A stretch of 64,000 nucleotides of DNA from Nocardia huaxiensis. Lineage in GTDB: Bacteria; Actinomycetota; Actinomycetes; Mycobacteriales; Mycobacteriaceae. The stretch is taken from positions 3,348,001 through 3,412,000 of the forward strand of contig NZ_CP059399.1 of assembly GCF_013744875.1 (NCBI RefSeq). The letters run 5' to 3'. Shown here one piece after another: positions 17,070 to 27,556 of the stretch. The number at the start of each line of letters is the position of its first letter. Within the stretch, counting starts at the first letter, position 1. The translations under genes and the position numbers were made by a program. The notes below the pieces were generated by a model. That model worked only from the letters and a program-made list of their open reading frames with translations, had not been told where the DNA came from and made no database searches.

Positions 17070-17240
17070 TCATTCGCCGATCTCCTCGCGGTAGATGCGC
17101 ATGCCCTCGGCGATCTTGCCCGCGGCGTGTTCGAGTTGCTCGGGGGTTATGTACTTGCCCCAGGCGGCGGCGTCGAGCAGTTGTCTGCGGACCTGGTCGA
17201 GGTTCATGTGGGCCCATTCGAGGCGCGACAACTCCGGCAT
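17070..17240 (-). CDS. 56-residue hypothetical protein upstream of the SUKH-4 ATPase gene
   Basis: A short ORF of 56 codons from ATG 17240 to TGA at 17070-17072. The product starts MPELSRLEWAHMNLDQVRR and ends GMRIYREEIGE. It is an amphipathic helical protein with no signal peptide or cysteine. Codon choice is GC-rich at third positions, as in neighbouring genes. It lies 50 bp before the P-loop/SUKH-4 gene on the same strand and both share the upstream gap with direct repeats, so co-transcription is likely. No family was recognised and no clear Shine-Dalgarno is present. It is a candidate small partner of the ATPase. Confidence 0.55.
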   Translation of the reverse strand: MPELSRLEWAHMNLDQVRRQLLDAAAWGKYITPEQLEHAAGKIAEGMRIYREEIGE

Positions 17241-17260
17241 GGCAGGGGAGATTACCTCGA

Positions 17261-17303
17261 GTCGAACAAACTTTCGATAGTAGGGGAGGGGTCCGACAAA
17301 CTT
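17261..17303. repeat. Direct repeat in the promoter of the SUKH-4 operon
   Basis: GTCGAACAAACTT (17261) and GTCCGACAAACTT (17291) differ at two positions and are exactly 30 bp apart, close to three helical turns. They sit in the 100-bp gap before the 56-codon ORF. A tandem regulator site is possible; no cognate protein is identified. Confidence 0.3.
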
Positions 17304-17340
17304 CCGGAAGCCGGTCGCGCGGGCTCGCTGCGGGCGCGGG

Positions 17341-17751
17341 TCAGAGCACCGCTTGGGTCTGGGTCACCTTGGCGACGAGTTTGCCTGCGTCGTCGTGGAT
17401 TTCGGTCTCCACGATGATGAACTTGCGGCCCGCGTGCAGGGGGCGGGCGGTGGCGGTGGCGTAGCCGGAGCGGAGGCCGCGCAGGAAATTGGTCTTGGAC
17501 TCGACCGTGGTGGTGCCCTGCGCGCCCTCGGGGAGATTCAGGAAGGCGCAGACGGCGGCGGTGGAATCGGCGAGGGACATGAAGACGCCGCCGTGCATGG
17601 CGCCGCCCAGGGTGCACAGGGACTCGTCCCAGGCCAGGCGGGTGCGGACCAGGTCCCTGCCGTGTTCGAGGACTTCGATGCCCAGCTTGTCGCTGAAGGG
17701 CATGGTGGCGAAGAGCTGGGCGCCGGTGGGGTCGAGCACGGTGTCGGTCAT
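17341..17751 (-). CDS. PaaI-type hotdog-fold thioesterase
   Basis: A 136-residue hotdog-fold protein. The family signature is GGAMHGGVFMSLADSTAAVCAFLNLP (HGG followed by the catalytic acidic residue on the long helix) and TTTVESKTNFLRGLRSGYATATARPLHAGRKFIIVETEI. Such enzymes hydrolyse acyl- or aryl-CoA thioesters, often as a salvage activity. Length is typical. It is divergent from the AraC-type regulator at 17868 with a 116-bp gap, but nothing shows that the regulator controls it. Confidence 0.9.
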   Translation of the reverse strand: MTDTVLDPTGAQLFATMPFSDKLGIEVLEHGRDLVRTRLAWDESLCTLGGAMHGGVFMSLADSTAAVCAFLNLPEGAQGTTTVESKTNFLRGLRSGYATATARPLHAGRKFIIVETEIHDDAGKLVAKVTQTQAVL

Positions 17752-17867
17752 GGATTCGACTGTGCCGCATGGGCGGCGGCCCGTCGATTACCTGCCGGGT
17801 AATGCGGGTGGCTCGCGCACGCGGCGTGGCTGAGCGAGTGATCATGCAGGTCAAGTAGGCTCGGGGC

Positions 17868-18317
17868 GTGACGAGCACCTCCGCCGCCGAGCAGCGCAAG
17901 CGGGATCTTGCGCAGTTGCGGCGGGTGCGGGATCGGATCGATCGGGAGTACGCGCAACCCCTCGACGTCGAGAAGCTCGCGCGGGATGCGCACATGTCGG
18001 CCGGGCATTTGAGCCGCCAGTTCAAGGCCGCATACGGCGAGGCACCGTACAGCTATCTCATGACGCGGCGGATCGAGCGGGCCATGGCCCTGCTGCGCCG
18101 GGGGGATCTGAGCGTCACCGAGGTCTGTTTCGCGGTGGGCTGTCAGTCGCTGGGGACGTTCAGTACCCGGTTCACCGAGCTGGTCGGCATGTCGCCGAGC
18201 GCCTACAAGAAGGATGCCGCGCAGGATATCGAGGGGATGCCGTCGTGCGTGGCCAAGCAGGTCACCAGACCGGTCAGGAATCGAGAAGCGCAGCAGCCTG
18301 CGCCGAATCTAGCCTGA
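17868..18317 (+). CDS. AraC-family transcriptional regulator (DNA-binding domain only)
   Basis: A 149-residue regulator that is essentially the two helix-turn-helix units of AraC/XylS: LDVEKLARDAHMSAGHLSRQFKAAYGEAPYSYLMTRR, then LSVTEVCFAVGCQSLGTFSTRFTELVGMSPSAYKK. No ligand-binding domain is present; residues 120-149 are a short unrelated tail. GTG 17868 is preceded by TAGGCT with 6 nt between, indicating a leaderless transcript. A VOC-fold gene starts 6 nt after the stop, a common pairing in actinomycetes, so the regulator probably controls it. Confidence 0.9.
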   Translation: MTSTSAAEQRKRDLAQLRRVRDRIDREYAQPLDVEKLARDAHMSAGHLSRQFKAAYGEAPYSYLMTRRIERAMALLRRGDLSVTEVCFAVGCQSLGTFSTRFTELVGMSPSAYKKDAAQDIEGMPSCVAKQVTRPVRNREAQQPAPNLA

Positions 18318-18322
18318 TCAGT

Positions 18323-18730
18323 ATGGATATCACCATTCAATCGAGCTTCCTGCCGCAGGACGATCCGGATGCGGCCGTGGCCTTCTACCGCGACACGCTG
18401 GGCTTCGAGGTCCGCAAGGATGTCGGCTACAACGGCATGCGCTGGATCACGGTCGGCCCGCCCGGACAGACCGACACCAATATCGTGCTCTATCCGCCGG
18501 AGGCCAGCCCCGGTCTCACCGATGACGAGCGCAAGACCATCACCGACATGATGGCCAAGGGCACCTATGCCAGCGTCGTGCTGGCAACCGATGATGTGGA
18601 TGCCGCGTTCGAGAAGATCCAGGCCACCGCCGAGGTCGTGCAGGAACCGGCCGATCAGCCCTACGGCGTGCGCGACTGCGCCTTCCGCGATCCCGCGGGC
18701 AATATGGTCCGCCTCCAGCAGGCGAACTGA
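18323..18730 (+). CDS. VOC (glyoxalase/bleomycin-resistance) family protein
   Basis: A 135-residue protein made of one beta-alpha-beta-beta-beta VOC pair: SSFLPQDDPDAAVAFYRDTLGFEVRKDVGY at the N-terminus and ASVVLATDDVDAAFEKIQATAEVVQEP...GVRDCAFRDPAGNMVRLQQ at the C-terminus. Members are glyoxalases, ring-cleaving dioxygenases or drug-binding proteins; the function here is unknown. It starts 6 nt after the AraC-type gene and has its own TAGCCT box 7 nt before the ATG, so both read-through and leaderless initiation are possible. Confidence 0.9.
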   Translation: MDITIQSSFLPQDDPDAAVAFYRDTLGFEVRKDVGYNGMRWITVGPPGQTDTNIVLYPPEASPGLTDDERKTITDMMAKGTYASVVLATDDVDAAFEKIQATAEVVQEPADQPYGVRDCAFRDPAGNMVRLQQAN

Positions 18731-18767
18731 ACACGCACCGAGACCCCGACCGAATCAGTGCCGACAC

Positions 18768-18791
18768 CACCCGGGCAAATTTGCCCGGGTG
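18768..18791 (+). terminator. 24-bp palindromic terminator after the VOC gene
   Basis: CACCCGGGCAAA at 18768-18779 is followed directly by its reverse complement at 18780-18791. Folding gives a 9-bp CACCCGGGC stem with an AAATTT loop, 38 bp after the VOC stop and 77 bp before the UvrA-like start. A regulator-binding role for the palindrome cannot be excluded. Confidence 0.65.
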
Positions 18792-18867
18792 TGCGGTGCT
18801 GCTGATTGAATCGAGCCTGGCCACGTCGACCGAGACCACGCAGCCGGCCCCCGCGTAAGGAGACCCG

Positions 18868-21273
<2,406 letters not shown>

Positions 21274-21418
21274 CCGCCGGGTCGGTGGACCGCAATTTCC
21301 GGCGGCCCACCGGCCCATCTCAGGTGACCATCAGGTTCGCGACAGCAAACCCTCAGCGCACTGGACGAGTGTGGTTTCTCGGATCTTTCCGATTGAAACT
21401 ATTGAGGAGACGGCTCGC

Positions 21419-22459
21419 GTGCGTGTATCGAAGACCTGGGGCAGTGCAGTGCTGGCATTGACGGCAACCGTCCTGCTACCGGTCGCGGCGGGCACGGCCT
21501 CCGCCACCCCGGTCCCCACCGTCCAGGCCGCCGGCACCTCCGCCGACGGCTCCTACATCGCCTCCACGACCTCCACCGGAGACCGCACGCTGAAGTTGCA
21601 GGTCTATTCGGCCGCCATGCGGAAGAACATCGAGATCGATGTGCAGCTGGCCGCCGACACCTCCGCACCGCGCCCGGTGCTGTACCTGCTCAATGGCGCC
21701 GGCGGCGGCGAGGACTCGGCCACCTGGCAGAAGCAGACCGATGTGCTGTCCTTCCTGAAGGACAAGGACGTCAATGTCGTGCAGCCCGTGGGCGGACAGT
21801 TCAGCTACTACACCGACTGGCGCGCACCGGACCCCAAACTGGGCGTGAACATGTGGAAGACCTTCCTCACCGAGGAACTGCCGCCGCTCATCGACAAGGC
21901 GCTGAACACCAACGGGCTCAATGCCATCGCGGGCCTGTCCATGGCGGGCACCTCGGTGCTGCAGCTGCCCATCGCCGCGCCCGGCCTCTACAAGTCGGTG
22001 GCCGCCTACAGCGGCTGCGCGCAGATCAGCGATCCGATCGGCTACAACTTCGTCAATACCGTGGTCGCGGCCGGCGGCGGCAATTCCGAGAACATGTATG
22101 GCCCGCAGGGCGATCCGATGTGGGCGGCCAACGACCCCTACGTGCACGCCGAGGGGCTGCGCGGGGTGAATCTGTACATCTCCAGCGGTTCCGGTCTGCC
22201 CGGCCGCTGGGACACCCTCGACGGGCCGCACACCCTGCCCGGGCCGGGCGGCTATGCCAACCAGGTGCTGCTCGGCGGCGGCATCGAGGCGGCCACCAAC
22301 TACTGCACCCGCAATATGCAGGCCAAACTGAACCAGCTGGGCATTCCCGCCACCTTCGACTTCCAGCCGACGGGCACCCACTCGTGGGGCTACTGGCAGG
22401 ATGACCTGGAGAAGTCGTGGCCGGTGCTCGCCGAGGGACTCGGCCTGCCCGCCAATTGA
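21419..22459 (+). CDS. Secreted antigen-85-like mycolyltransferase/esterase
   Basis: A 346-residue exported alpha/beta hydrolase. Residues 1-30 are a signal peptide (VRVSK, a hydrophobic core, TASATP cleavage area). The nucleophile is S174 in AGLSMAGTS and the probable catalytic His is H321 in TGTHSWGYW. The family's LLNGAGGGEDSATW and MWKTFLTEELPPLID stretches are present. In mycolic-acid bacteria these enzymes move mycolates to trehalose and arabinogalactan. GTG 21419 has TTGAGGAGA 8 nt upstream; the alternative ATG 21371 would put 16 residues before the signal peptide. It ends at two converging hairpins. Confidence 0.9.
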   Translation: MRVSKTWGSAVLALTATVLLPVAAGTASATPVPTVQAAGTSADGSYIASTTSTGDRTLKLQVYSAAMRKNIEIDVQLAADTSAPRPVLYLLNGAGGGEDSATWQKQTDVLSFLKDKDVNVVQPVGGQFSYYTDWRAPDPKLGVNMWKTFLTEELPPLIDKALNTNGLNAIAGLSMAGTSVLQLPIAAPGLYKSVAAYSGCAQISDPIGYNFVNTVVAAGGGNSENMYGPQGDPMWAANDPYVHAEGLRGVNLYISSGSGLPGRWDTLDGPHTLPGPGGYANQVLLGGGIEAATNYCTRNMQAKLNQLGIPATFDFQPTGTHSWGYWQDDLEKSWPVLAEGLGLPAN

Positions 22460-22464
22460 TCTCA

Positions 22465-22528
22465 CCTGCGCGTCCGAGGAAGCGCGCAGGCGGGGGAACG
22501 GCTCGCCGCCATGACGGGCGGCGAGCCG
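22465..22528. terminator. Two hairpins between convergent genes
   Basis: CCTGCGCG/CGCGCAGG (22465-22490) and a 12-bp stem CGGCTCGCCGCC at 22499-22510 pairing with 22517-22528 over a 6-nt loop. They lie between the mycolyltransferase stop and the convergent flavoprotein stop and can serve both strands. Confidence 0.75.
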
Positions 22529-22546
22529 CTTCGATTCCGTATCGCG

Positions 22547-24175
22547 CTACTTCGTGAGCTCGAAGTTCGGGTAGCCGTTGTCGCGCTCCTCGTCACAGAA
22601 GCGGCGGTAGTTTCCGAAACCGCCGATGTAGGGCATGAATACGCGCTTCTTGCCCTCGACATTCGCGCCCATGTACCAGGAGTTGGCCTTCACGAACAGG
22701 GTGCCCTCGGCGACCTCCAGCAGGTGATCGGTCCACTTCACGGCCGCCTCGTCGCGCGCCTCCACCCGCGAAATGCCCTGCGCGCGGCAGTGTTCGACCA
22801 GATCCAGCACCCAGTCCAGCTGCTGCTCGGAATGCAGCACCATATTCGCCATCACCGACGGCGTGCCGACGCTGTTGATGCTGAACATGTTCGGGAAACC
22901 GGGGATGCCGAAGCCCAGATAGGTGAGCGGACCATCGGCCCAGGTGTCGCGCAGCCGGGTGGCCTGCGAACCCTGGATGTCGATGCGCAGCAGCGCGCCG
23001 GTCATGGCGTCGAAACCCGTTGCGTAGACCAGGGTGTCGAGCTCGATGAACTTCTCGGCGGTGCGCACGCCGGTGGGCGTGACCTCCTCGATGGGCTCAC
23101 GGCGCAGGTTCACCAGCGAGACGTTCGGGCGGTTGAACATCTCGTAGTAGCCGGAGTCGGTGCAGATGCGCTTGGTGCCGATCGGGTGATCGGTGGGAAT
23201 GAGATCATCGGCCACCGCCTGGTTCTCGACCTTGGCGCGAATCTTGGCCACCGCGAAATCGCGCACCAGCTCATTGGCTCGCAGATCGCTGTTCTGGTCC
23301 GGGAAGACCTTGTTGAACAGCACACCACCGCCGTTCCAGCGGTCCTCCATGGCGGCCTCGCGCTCCTGCGCGCTCAGCTCCAGGGCCTTGGTCTGCAGGC
23401 TCGGATGCGGGGTCGCGGCGGGCGCGTAGTAGGACTTCTCGCGGCGCTGCGGGTAGGTGGCGCGGATCTGCTCCTGCTCCTCGACGGTCCACGGCCGGTT
23501 CGGCATGGGCACGCTGAAATTGGGGGAACGCTGGAACACGGTCAGCTCCAAGGCTTCCCGCGCGATGATCGGCGAGACCTGGATGCCGGAGGAGCCGGTG
23601 CCGATCACGCCGACCCGCTTGCCGGTCAGATCCGCGCCCTCCTCGGGCCAGCGGGCGGTGAAAAGCTCTTCGCCCGCAAAGGTTTCCACGCCCGGGATAT
23701 TCGGCTTGATCGGCGCGGACAGGCAGCCGGTGGCGAAAACCACGAAGCGGGAGGTGAATTCCTCGCCCTGCTCGGTGCGCAGCGTCCACAGCGCGGTGCC
23801 GTCGTCGAAACGGGCCTGGGTGACGGTCGCATGGAAGCGGTAGCGCTGCTTGAGCGCGAAGCGATCCGCCACATGGTTGAGGTAGGACAGGATTTCCGGC
23901 TGCGCGGCGAAACGCTCGGTCCAGGTCCAGCTCTGCTGCAGATCCTCGTCGAAGGAGTAGGAGTAGTCGACGCTCTCCACATCGCAGCGCGCACCCGGAT
24001 AGCGGTTCCAGAACCAGGTGCCGCCCACGTCCGCACCGGCCTCCAGACCGAGCACGTTCAGCCCGGCCCGCGCCGCCTGATGGACGCCGTAGAGTCCGGC
24101 GAATCCGGCGCCGATGATGATCACATCGAAGGGACTGTCCTGCCCCGCGGTGGGATGCATGCGTGACCTCGCCAT
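22547..24175 (-). CDS. Baeyer-Villiger-type flavin monooxygenase with altered fingerprint His
   Basis: A 542-residue flavoprotein of the CHMO/FMO superfamily. The first Rossmann motif is VIIIGAGFAGLYGVHQ, followed by GGTWFWNRYPGARCDVES, an exact type-I BVMO landmark. The second Rossmann motif is GVIGTGSSGIQVSPII. The BVMO fingerprint FxGxxxHxxxWP reads FAGEELFTARWP at 166-177, so the key His is Phe172. Otherwise all family landmarks and the length are normal. BVMOs insert oxygen next to a ketone using NADPH and O2; loss of this His is expected to weaken or alter that activity. ATG 24175 has TAGTCT 8 nt upstream (leaderless pattern); ATG 24160 has GCGAGG upstream and is an alternative. Confidence 0.88.
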   Translation of the reverse strand: MARSRMHPTAGQDSPFDVIIIGAGFAGLYGVHQAARAGLNVLGLEAGADVGGTWFWNRYPGARCDVESVDYSYSFDEDLQQSWTWTERFAAQPEILSYLNHVADRFALKQRYRFHATVTQARFDDGTALWTLRTEQGEEFTSRFVVFATGCLSAPIKPNIPGVETFAGEELFTARWPEEGADLTGKRVGVIGTGSSGIQVSPIIAREALELTVFQRSPNFSVPMPNRPWTVEEQEQIRATYPQRREKSYYAPAATPHPSLQTKALELSAQEREAAMEDRWNGGGVLFNKVFPDQNSDLRANELVRDFAVAKIRAKVENQAVADDLIPTDHPIGTKRICTDSGYYEMFNRPNVSLVNLRREPIEEVTPTGVRTAEKFIELDTLVYATGFDAMTGALLRIDIQGSQATRLRDTWADGPLTYLGFGIPGFPNMFSINSVGTPSVMANMVLHSEQQLDWVLDLVEHCRAQGISRVEARDEAAVKWTDHLLEVAEGTLFVKANSWYMGANVEGKKRVFMPYIGGFGNYRRFCDEERDNGYPNFELTK

Positions 24176-24259
24176 TCGTCTAGAGACTATTTCGAATAGG
24201 CATATCGTCGGCGCGCATGCGGCCGCCCGCGAGCGCTGGTCCCACTGACCAGGAGCGTG

Positions 24260-24643
24260 TTATTCGTGCGCGGGTTCGCCGGTCACCACGTGATCGGCGT
24301 GATTGAGGCCCTCGCGCACCAGGCGCGACAGATGCCCGTCGCGAATGCGGTAGATGATGCGGCGGCCCTCGCGGCGCGTATCCACCAGACCGGTGAAGCG
24401 GAGTTTCGCCAGATGCTGGCTGACCGCCGTGCGGGACGCACCGCAAGCCTCGGTGAGCGCGGTGACATCGGCCTCGCCCTGGGCGAGAATCCAGAGAATG
24501 TGCAGGCGGGTCGGATCGGCCAGCATGCGGAAGGTCGCCGTCGCGGCATCGAGGCGAGCCTGATCGGGATCGGCGGGGTGCGTGAGGCTGGGTGGTGCGA
24601 GTGCGGGGGAGTGCACCGCCTCGGCAGTGCGCTTGCGCTCCAT
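24260..24643 (-). CDS. ArsR/SmtB-family metal-type repressor
   Basis: A 127-residue winged-helix regulator. The core runs ATFRMLADPTRLHILWILAQGEADVTALTEACGASRTAVSQHLAKLRFTGLV, then a wing RREGRRIIYRI. The ELxCxC metal site of classic ArsR is missing. Instead the C-terminus is His-rich (GLNHADHVVTGEPAHE), resembling the Ni/Co sensors NmtR and KmtR of mycobacteria, so a Ni2+/Co2+-type ligand is the best guess. AAAGGTGAG lies 2 nt before the ATG. No metal transporter gene lies beside it in this window; the flavoprotein gene is 84 bp away upstream on the same strand. Confidence 0.88.
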   Translation of the reverse strand: MERKRTAEAVHSPALAPPSLTHPADPDQARLDAATATFRMLADPTRLHILWILAQGEADVTALTEACGASRTAVSQHLAKLRFTGLVDTRREGRRIIYRIRDGHLSRLVREGLNHADHVVTGEPAHE

Positions 24644-24737
24644 GACTCACCTTTCCCGCGGGTCCGTAGCCAACAGTGTAGCGATCACGGCGAATCCGGC
24701 AGCGAGGAATACCCGCCCGCCGCCTATGATCACCCGC

Positions 24738-25541
24738 ATGGGGAGGAACTCCACGGTCTGCCTGATGATCGCCGCCGCCGCCATGGCCATTGCCGGATGC
24801 GACAGCGTCGCTGGCGTACCGGACGCGACCTCGTCGTCACCGGCCACGCAGACCGCGCACACCAGCACCGCACCCGGTCCCGCGACCACCACTGCGCCGC
24901 CCGCCGAAGACACTGCCGCGCAAGGACTTCCGCTGTGCGCGCTCGGGCCGGCCGCGCCGCCCCCGGACTGCACCCTGGAATCGCACGACGACACCGGCAT
25001 CACCTTCGACGTGAAGCGGACCGGCAGCGGCAATGCCGTCACCGTCACCATCGACGTCCACGACGCGAACCACGAACTGACACAGACGATCACCGAGCCG
25101 GACACACAGTCCATGGCCGAGAATCCCAAACTGCGCGATATCGACGGCGACGGACGCGACGAACTCATGGTGCCGTTGCAGAGCGCGGCCAACAATCTCG
25201 CCTACGCCGTCTACCACTCCTACGACGGGGTCGAATTCGTGCGGGCCGGTGAGGTGAGCGGACTCGGAATCGAGTCCACCGCAGACGGTTACACCGCCAT
25301 CTCCGCCAAGAACGGCACCCAGGGATGGGATATCGGCTTCTGGACCTTCGCCTCCGGCAAGCTGATTCCCCTCGTCACCGCGCAGGTGAGCTACGTGTAC
25401 GACAGCAGTCAGAAGATCGTCGACTACGAGTGCACCGTGGTGGACGACGGCGGGCTGTACCTGACCGGGCTCGGCTCGCAGGCCGCGGCGCGGGAGAAGT
25501 TCTGCGCCGAGACGGTCGTCACCCGGGTCATGCATCGCTGA
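24738..25541 (+). CDS. Lipoprotein with an EF-hand/FG-GAP-like calcium loop
   Basis: A 267-residue predicted lipoprotein. The signal segment ends in IAGC with lipidated C21, then comes a Thr/Pro/Ala-rich linker of about 50 residues and a globular domain. The motif RDIDGDGRDELMV has the DxDxDGxxE/D pattern of calcium-binding loops in FG-GAP/VCBS repeats. No enzymatic motif is seen. ATG 24738 has a TATGAT box 7 nt upstream, suggesting a leaderless mRNA; the earlier ATG 24726 lies inside that box. It is divergent from the ArsR gene. Function is unknown; it is probably anchored on the outer face of the cytoplasmic membrane. Confidence 0.8.
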   Translation: MGRNSTVCLMIAAAAMAIAGCDSVAGVPDATSSSPATQTAHTSTAPGPATTTAPPAEDTAAQGLPLCALGPAAPPPDCTLESHDDTGITFDVKRTGSGNAVTVTIDVHDANHELTQTITEPDTQSMAENPKLRDIDGDGRDELMVPLQSAANNLAYAVYHSYDGVEFVRAGEVSGLGIESTADGYTAISAKNGTQGWDIGFWTFASGKLIPLVTAQVSYVYDSSQKIVDYECTVVDDGGLYLTGLGSQAAAREKFCAETVVTRVMHR

Positions 25542-25719
25542 CGACCCCGGATCACTCCTTCGGCGGATCCCGGTCGCGTCGCGGATCGGCATGCCGGATG
25601 ACCCTGGCGGACTTACGAATCCGGGGACGTCTCCGGGTGAACCCGGATACCCCGGCACACCCCGTCGCGCGAAGATGAGAGCAGGCCGGCTACCCGGCGC
25701 GGAATATCGCCGGCACAAC

Positions 25720-25766
25720 CGTTCGGGGTAGCCGAACGACTCTGCCTCGCCGCCGTCGCCGAGGCA
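25720..25766. terminator. Short inverted repeats in a 269-bp convergent gap
   Basis: CGTTCGG/CCGAACG (25720-25738) and TGCCTCG/CGAGGCA (25743-25766) lie between the convergent lipoprotein and TerD-HNH genes. They are plausible terminators. No reading frame of note was seen elsewhere in 25542-25810. Confidence 0.45.
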
Positions 25767-25810
25767 CAGCGCAGCGTCGCGCAACCGTCGTTCGGCTCGA
25801 CCCGATCCGC

Positions 25811-27556
25811 TCAGATACGCGCGCCTTTCGAGCGATTGCAGGCGCGGCACAGGATTTGCAGGTTCGCCGCGCTGGTCGCGCCGCCGCGGCTGATCGGGAT
25901 GATGTGGTCGAACTCCAGGTAGTGGCTGTCGCCGCATTCCACGCATTTGCCGCCGTCGCGCTGCCAGACCTGTGCCTTCACCTCCTGCGGGATGCTGCGG
26001 GTGTCACGGCGGCCCGGGGTGAGCGCGAGCCGCTTGGCCACGCGCAGCGCGCCCTCGATGGTGGCGGCCGCCAGATCCGGATCCGCCACGTCGAAGGTGG
26101 CTCCACCGCGCGCCGAGGTGGCGGACAGCACCACCCGGCCGCCCTCCGACACCACCGAAACCACACGCCCCCACGGCATTTCGGCGCCGGTGTCGACGCC
26201 GGTGAAGCGCAGCTTCTTATTGCTGCAAATCAGCCGGCCCTCGGTGAGCTTCGGGCCGCGCGCCAGCTGCCGGATCTGGATCGCGGGCACATTCAGGTGC
26301 ACCCGCTCCTCCGGATCCAGGTGCAAACCCGTCACCGGGATCACCGGCAGCTCACCCGACCGCAGCCGAGTCAGCATGCGCCCCCGCTGCATTCGCCGGC
26401 GCAGATCCTCGATCTGCGGCCCGCCCATGCCCAGCTCGGCGATGGCCGTCTCGAAGGTATCCATCTCGGCCTGCTCGATGGCCCCGTCCGCGAACGCGAA
26501 CGCCACCAGCCGTTCCACATAGTCGTGGCCCACCGGCCGCAGCACGGCCTGCCCCGCCTCGCGCTCGATCCGCTGATAGCGCAGTGCGATCCACAGTCCG
26601 TCCCAGTCGTCCCCGCCCGGCCCCACCGTGCGCAGCACCCGCTCGGCCCGGCCCCGCCACGCCGCGAGATAGCCGTCGATCTCCTCGGTGCACTCCCGGC
26701 ACGGCGCGGGCCGCCCGAACACCCGCCACCGCCGCGCCCGCCCGCAGCGCGGGCAGTGCCGCGCATCGGCGGCCGGTCGCGGCCTCGTGGACCCGGTCCA
26801 CTCCTCCCCGTCCCACCACCGCAGCAGCCCCGGATTCTCCGGATCCGTATGCCAATTCGGCTGCTCCGGCTCCGGCGGCGCGGGCAGCGGTTCCACCTGC
26901 CGCTCCCGTTCGAGCGAGGGGCCGCGCCGTGGCGGCGTCCCGGCGTCCGCCCGTTGCGGGGCCGCGCTGTCCGAACGACGTTGCGTGGCGGCGTTATCGG
27001 TGCGGCGCGGTGCGGCGCCGTTCGTGCCGGTGGGTTGGCCGACGCCGTCGCCCGGCTCGTCCACCTGGACGCCGAATTCGGTGACGATGCCCTCCAGGCC
27101 GCTGGCCCAGCCCTGGCCGACGGCGCGGAAACGCCACTGGTCGTCGCGGCGGTAGAACTCGCCGAACATCATGGCGCGCACCGAGTCCGGGTCGGTGATC
27201 TCGAACCAGGCGACGGGGCGATTGTGGTCGAAGACGGTGAGGATGAGGCCGGGGACCTCGGCGAAGGCGGCCGTGTCGACCGAGCCGGTGAGAACGATGC
27301 GCCGCACCTCGGATTCGGTGCGGGGCAGTGAAACCGACAGGCGAGCGGTGCCCGGGGCCGGTTCCTGATCCAGGGTCACCGCCTGGGAGATGTGGCGGGG
27401 CGCGTTGAAGAAGACGAAATCCCGGTCCGAGCGCACCTGGCCGGACTCGGACAGCAATAAGGCATGCGCATCCACCTCATGATCGGATTGCCACGAAAGG
27501 ACAACCGTCAGAAGCGATGTCGGAACCGGCGTATTGCCACCCTTGGTGAGTTTCAT
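25811..27556 (-). CDS. TerD - DUF2510 - zinc ribbon - HNH endonuclease fusion
   Basis: A 581-residue multidomain protein. Residues 1-185 are a TerD domain (start MKLTKGGNTPVP, then VFFNAPRH, LDQEPAPG, WFEITDPDSVRAMMFGEFYRRDDQWRFRAVGQGW). A Pro/Arg/Ala linker follows, then a DUF2510-like WW-type motif (LLRWWDGEEWTGSTRP, about 255-275), a CxxC-x17-CxxC zinc ribbon (about 284-307), a TerB-like helical region, and a beta domain. The C-terminus (517-581) is an HNH nuclease with CVEC, LEFDHIIPISRGG, NLQILCRACNRSK. Ter proteins bind Ca2+ and act in stress or phage-related resistance; linkage to a nuclease suggests DNA processing on a stress signal. ATG 27556 matches the invariant TerD N-terminus; upstream in-frame sequence is rejected. 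It is divergent from the 27696 gene. Confidence 0.85.
   Translation of the reverse strand: MKLTKGGNTPVPTSLLTVVLSWQSDHEVDAHALLLSESGQVRSDRDFVFFNAPRHISQAVTLDQEPAPGTARLSVSLPRTESEVRRIVLTGSVDTAAFAEVPGLILTVFDHNRPVAWFEITDPDSVRAMMFGEFYRRDDQWRFRAVGQGWASGLEGIVTEFGVQVDEPGDGVGQPTGTNGAAPRRTDNAATQRRSDSAAPQRADAGTPPRRGPSLERERQVEPLPAPPEPEQPNWHTDPENPGLLRWWDGEEWTGSTRPRPAADARHCPRCGRARRWRVFGRPAPCRECTEEIDGYLAAWRGRAERVLRTVGPGGDDWDGLWIALRYQRIEREAGQAVLRPVGHDYVERLVAFAFADGAIEQAEMDTFETAIAELGMGGPQIEDLRRRMQRGRMLTRLRSGELPVIPVTGLHLDPEERVHLNVPAIQIRQLARGPKLTEGRLICSNKKLRFTGVDTGAEMPWGRVVSVVSEGGRVVLSATSARGGATFDVADPDLAAATIEGALRVAKRLALTPGRRDTRSIPQEVKAQVWQRDGGKCVECGDSHYLEFDHIIPISRGGATSAANLQILCRACNRSKGARI

Noticed and set aside
24184..24196. 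CTATT-TCG-AATAG palindrome before the flavin monooxygenase as an operator
   Set aside because: It overlaps the presumed -10 box and short AT-rich dyads arise easily; not enough support for a separate feature.
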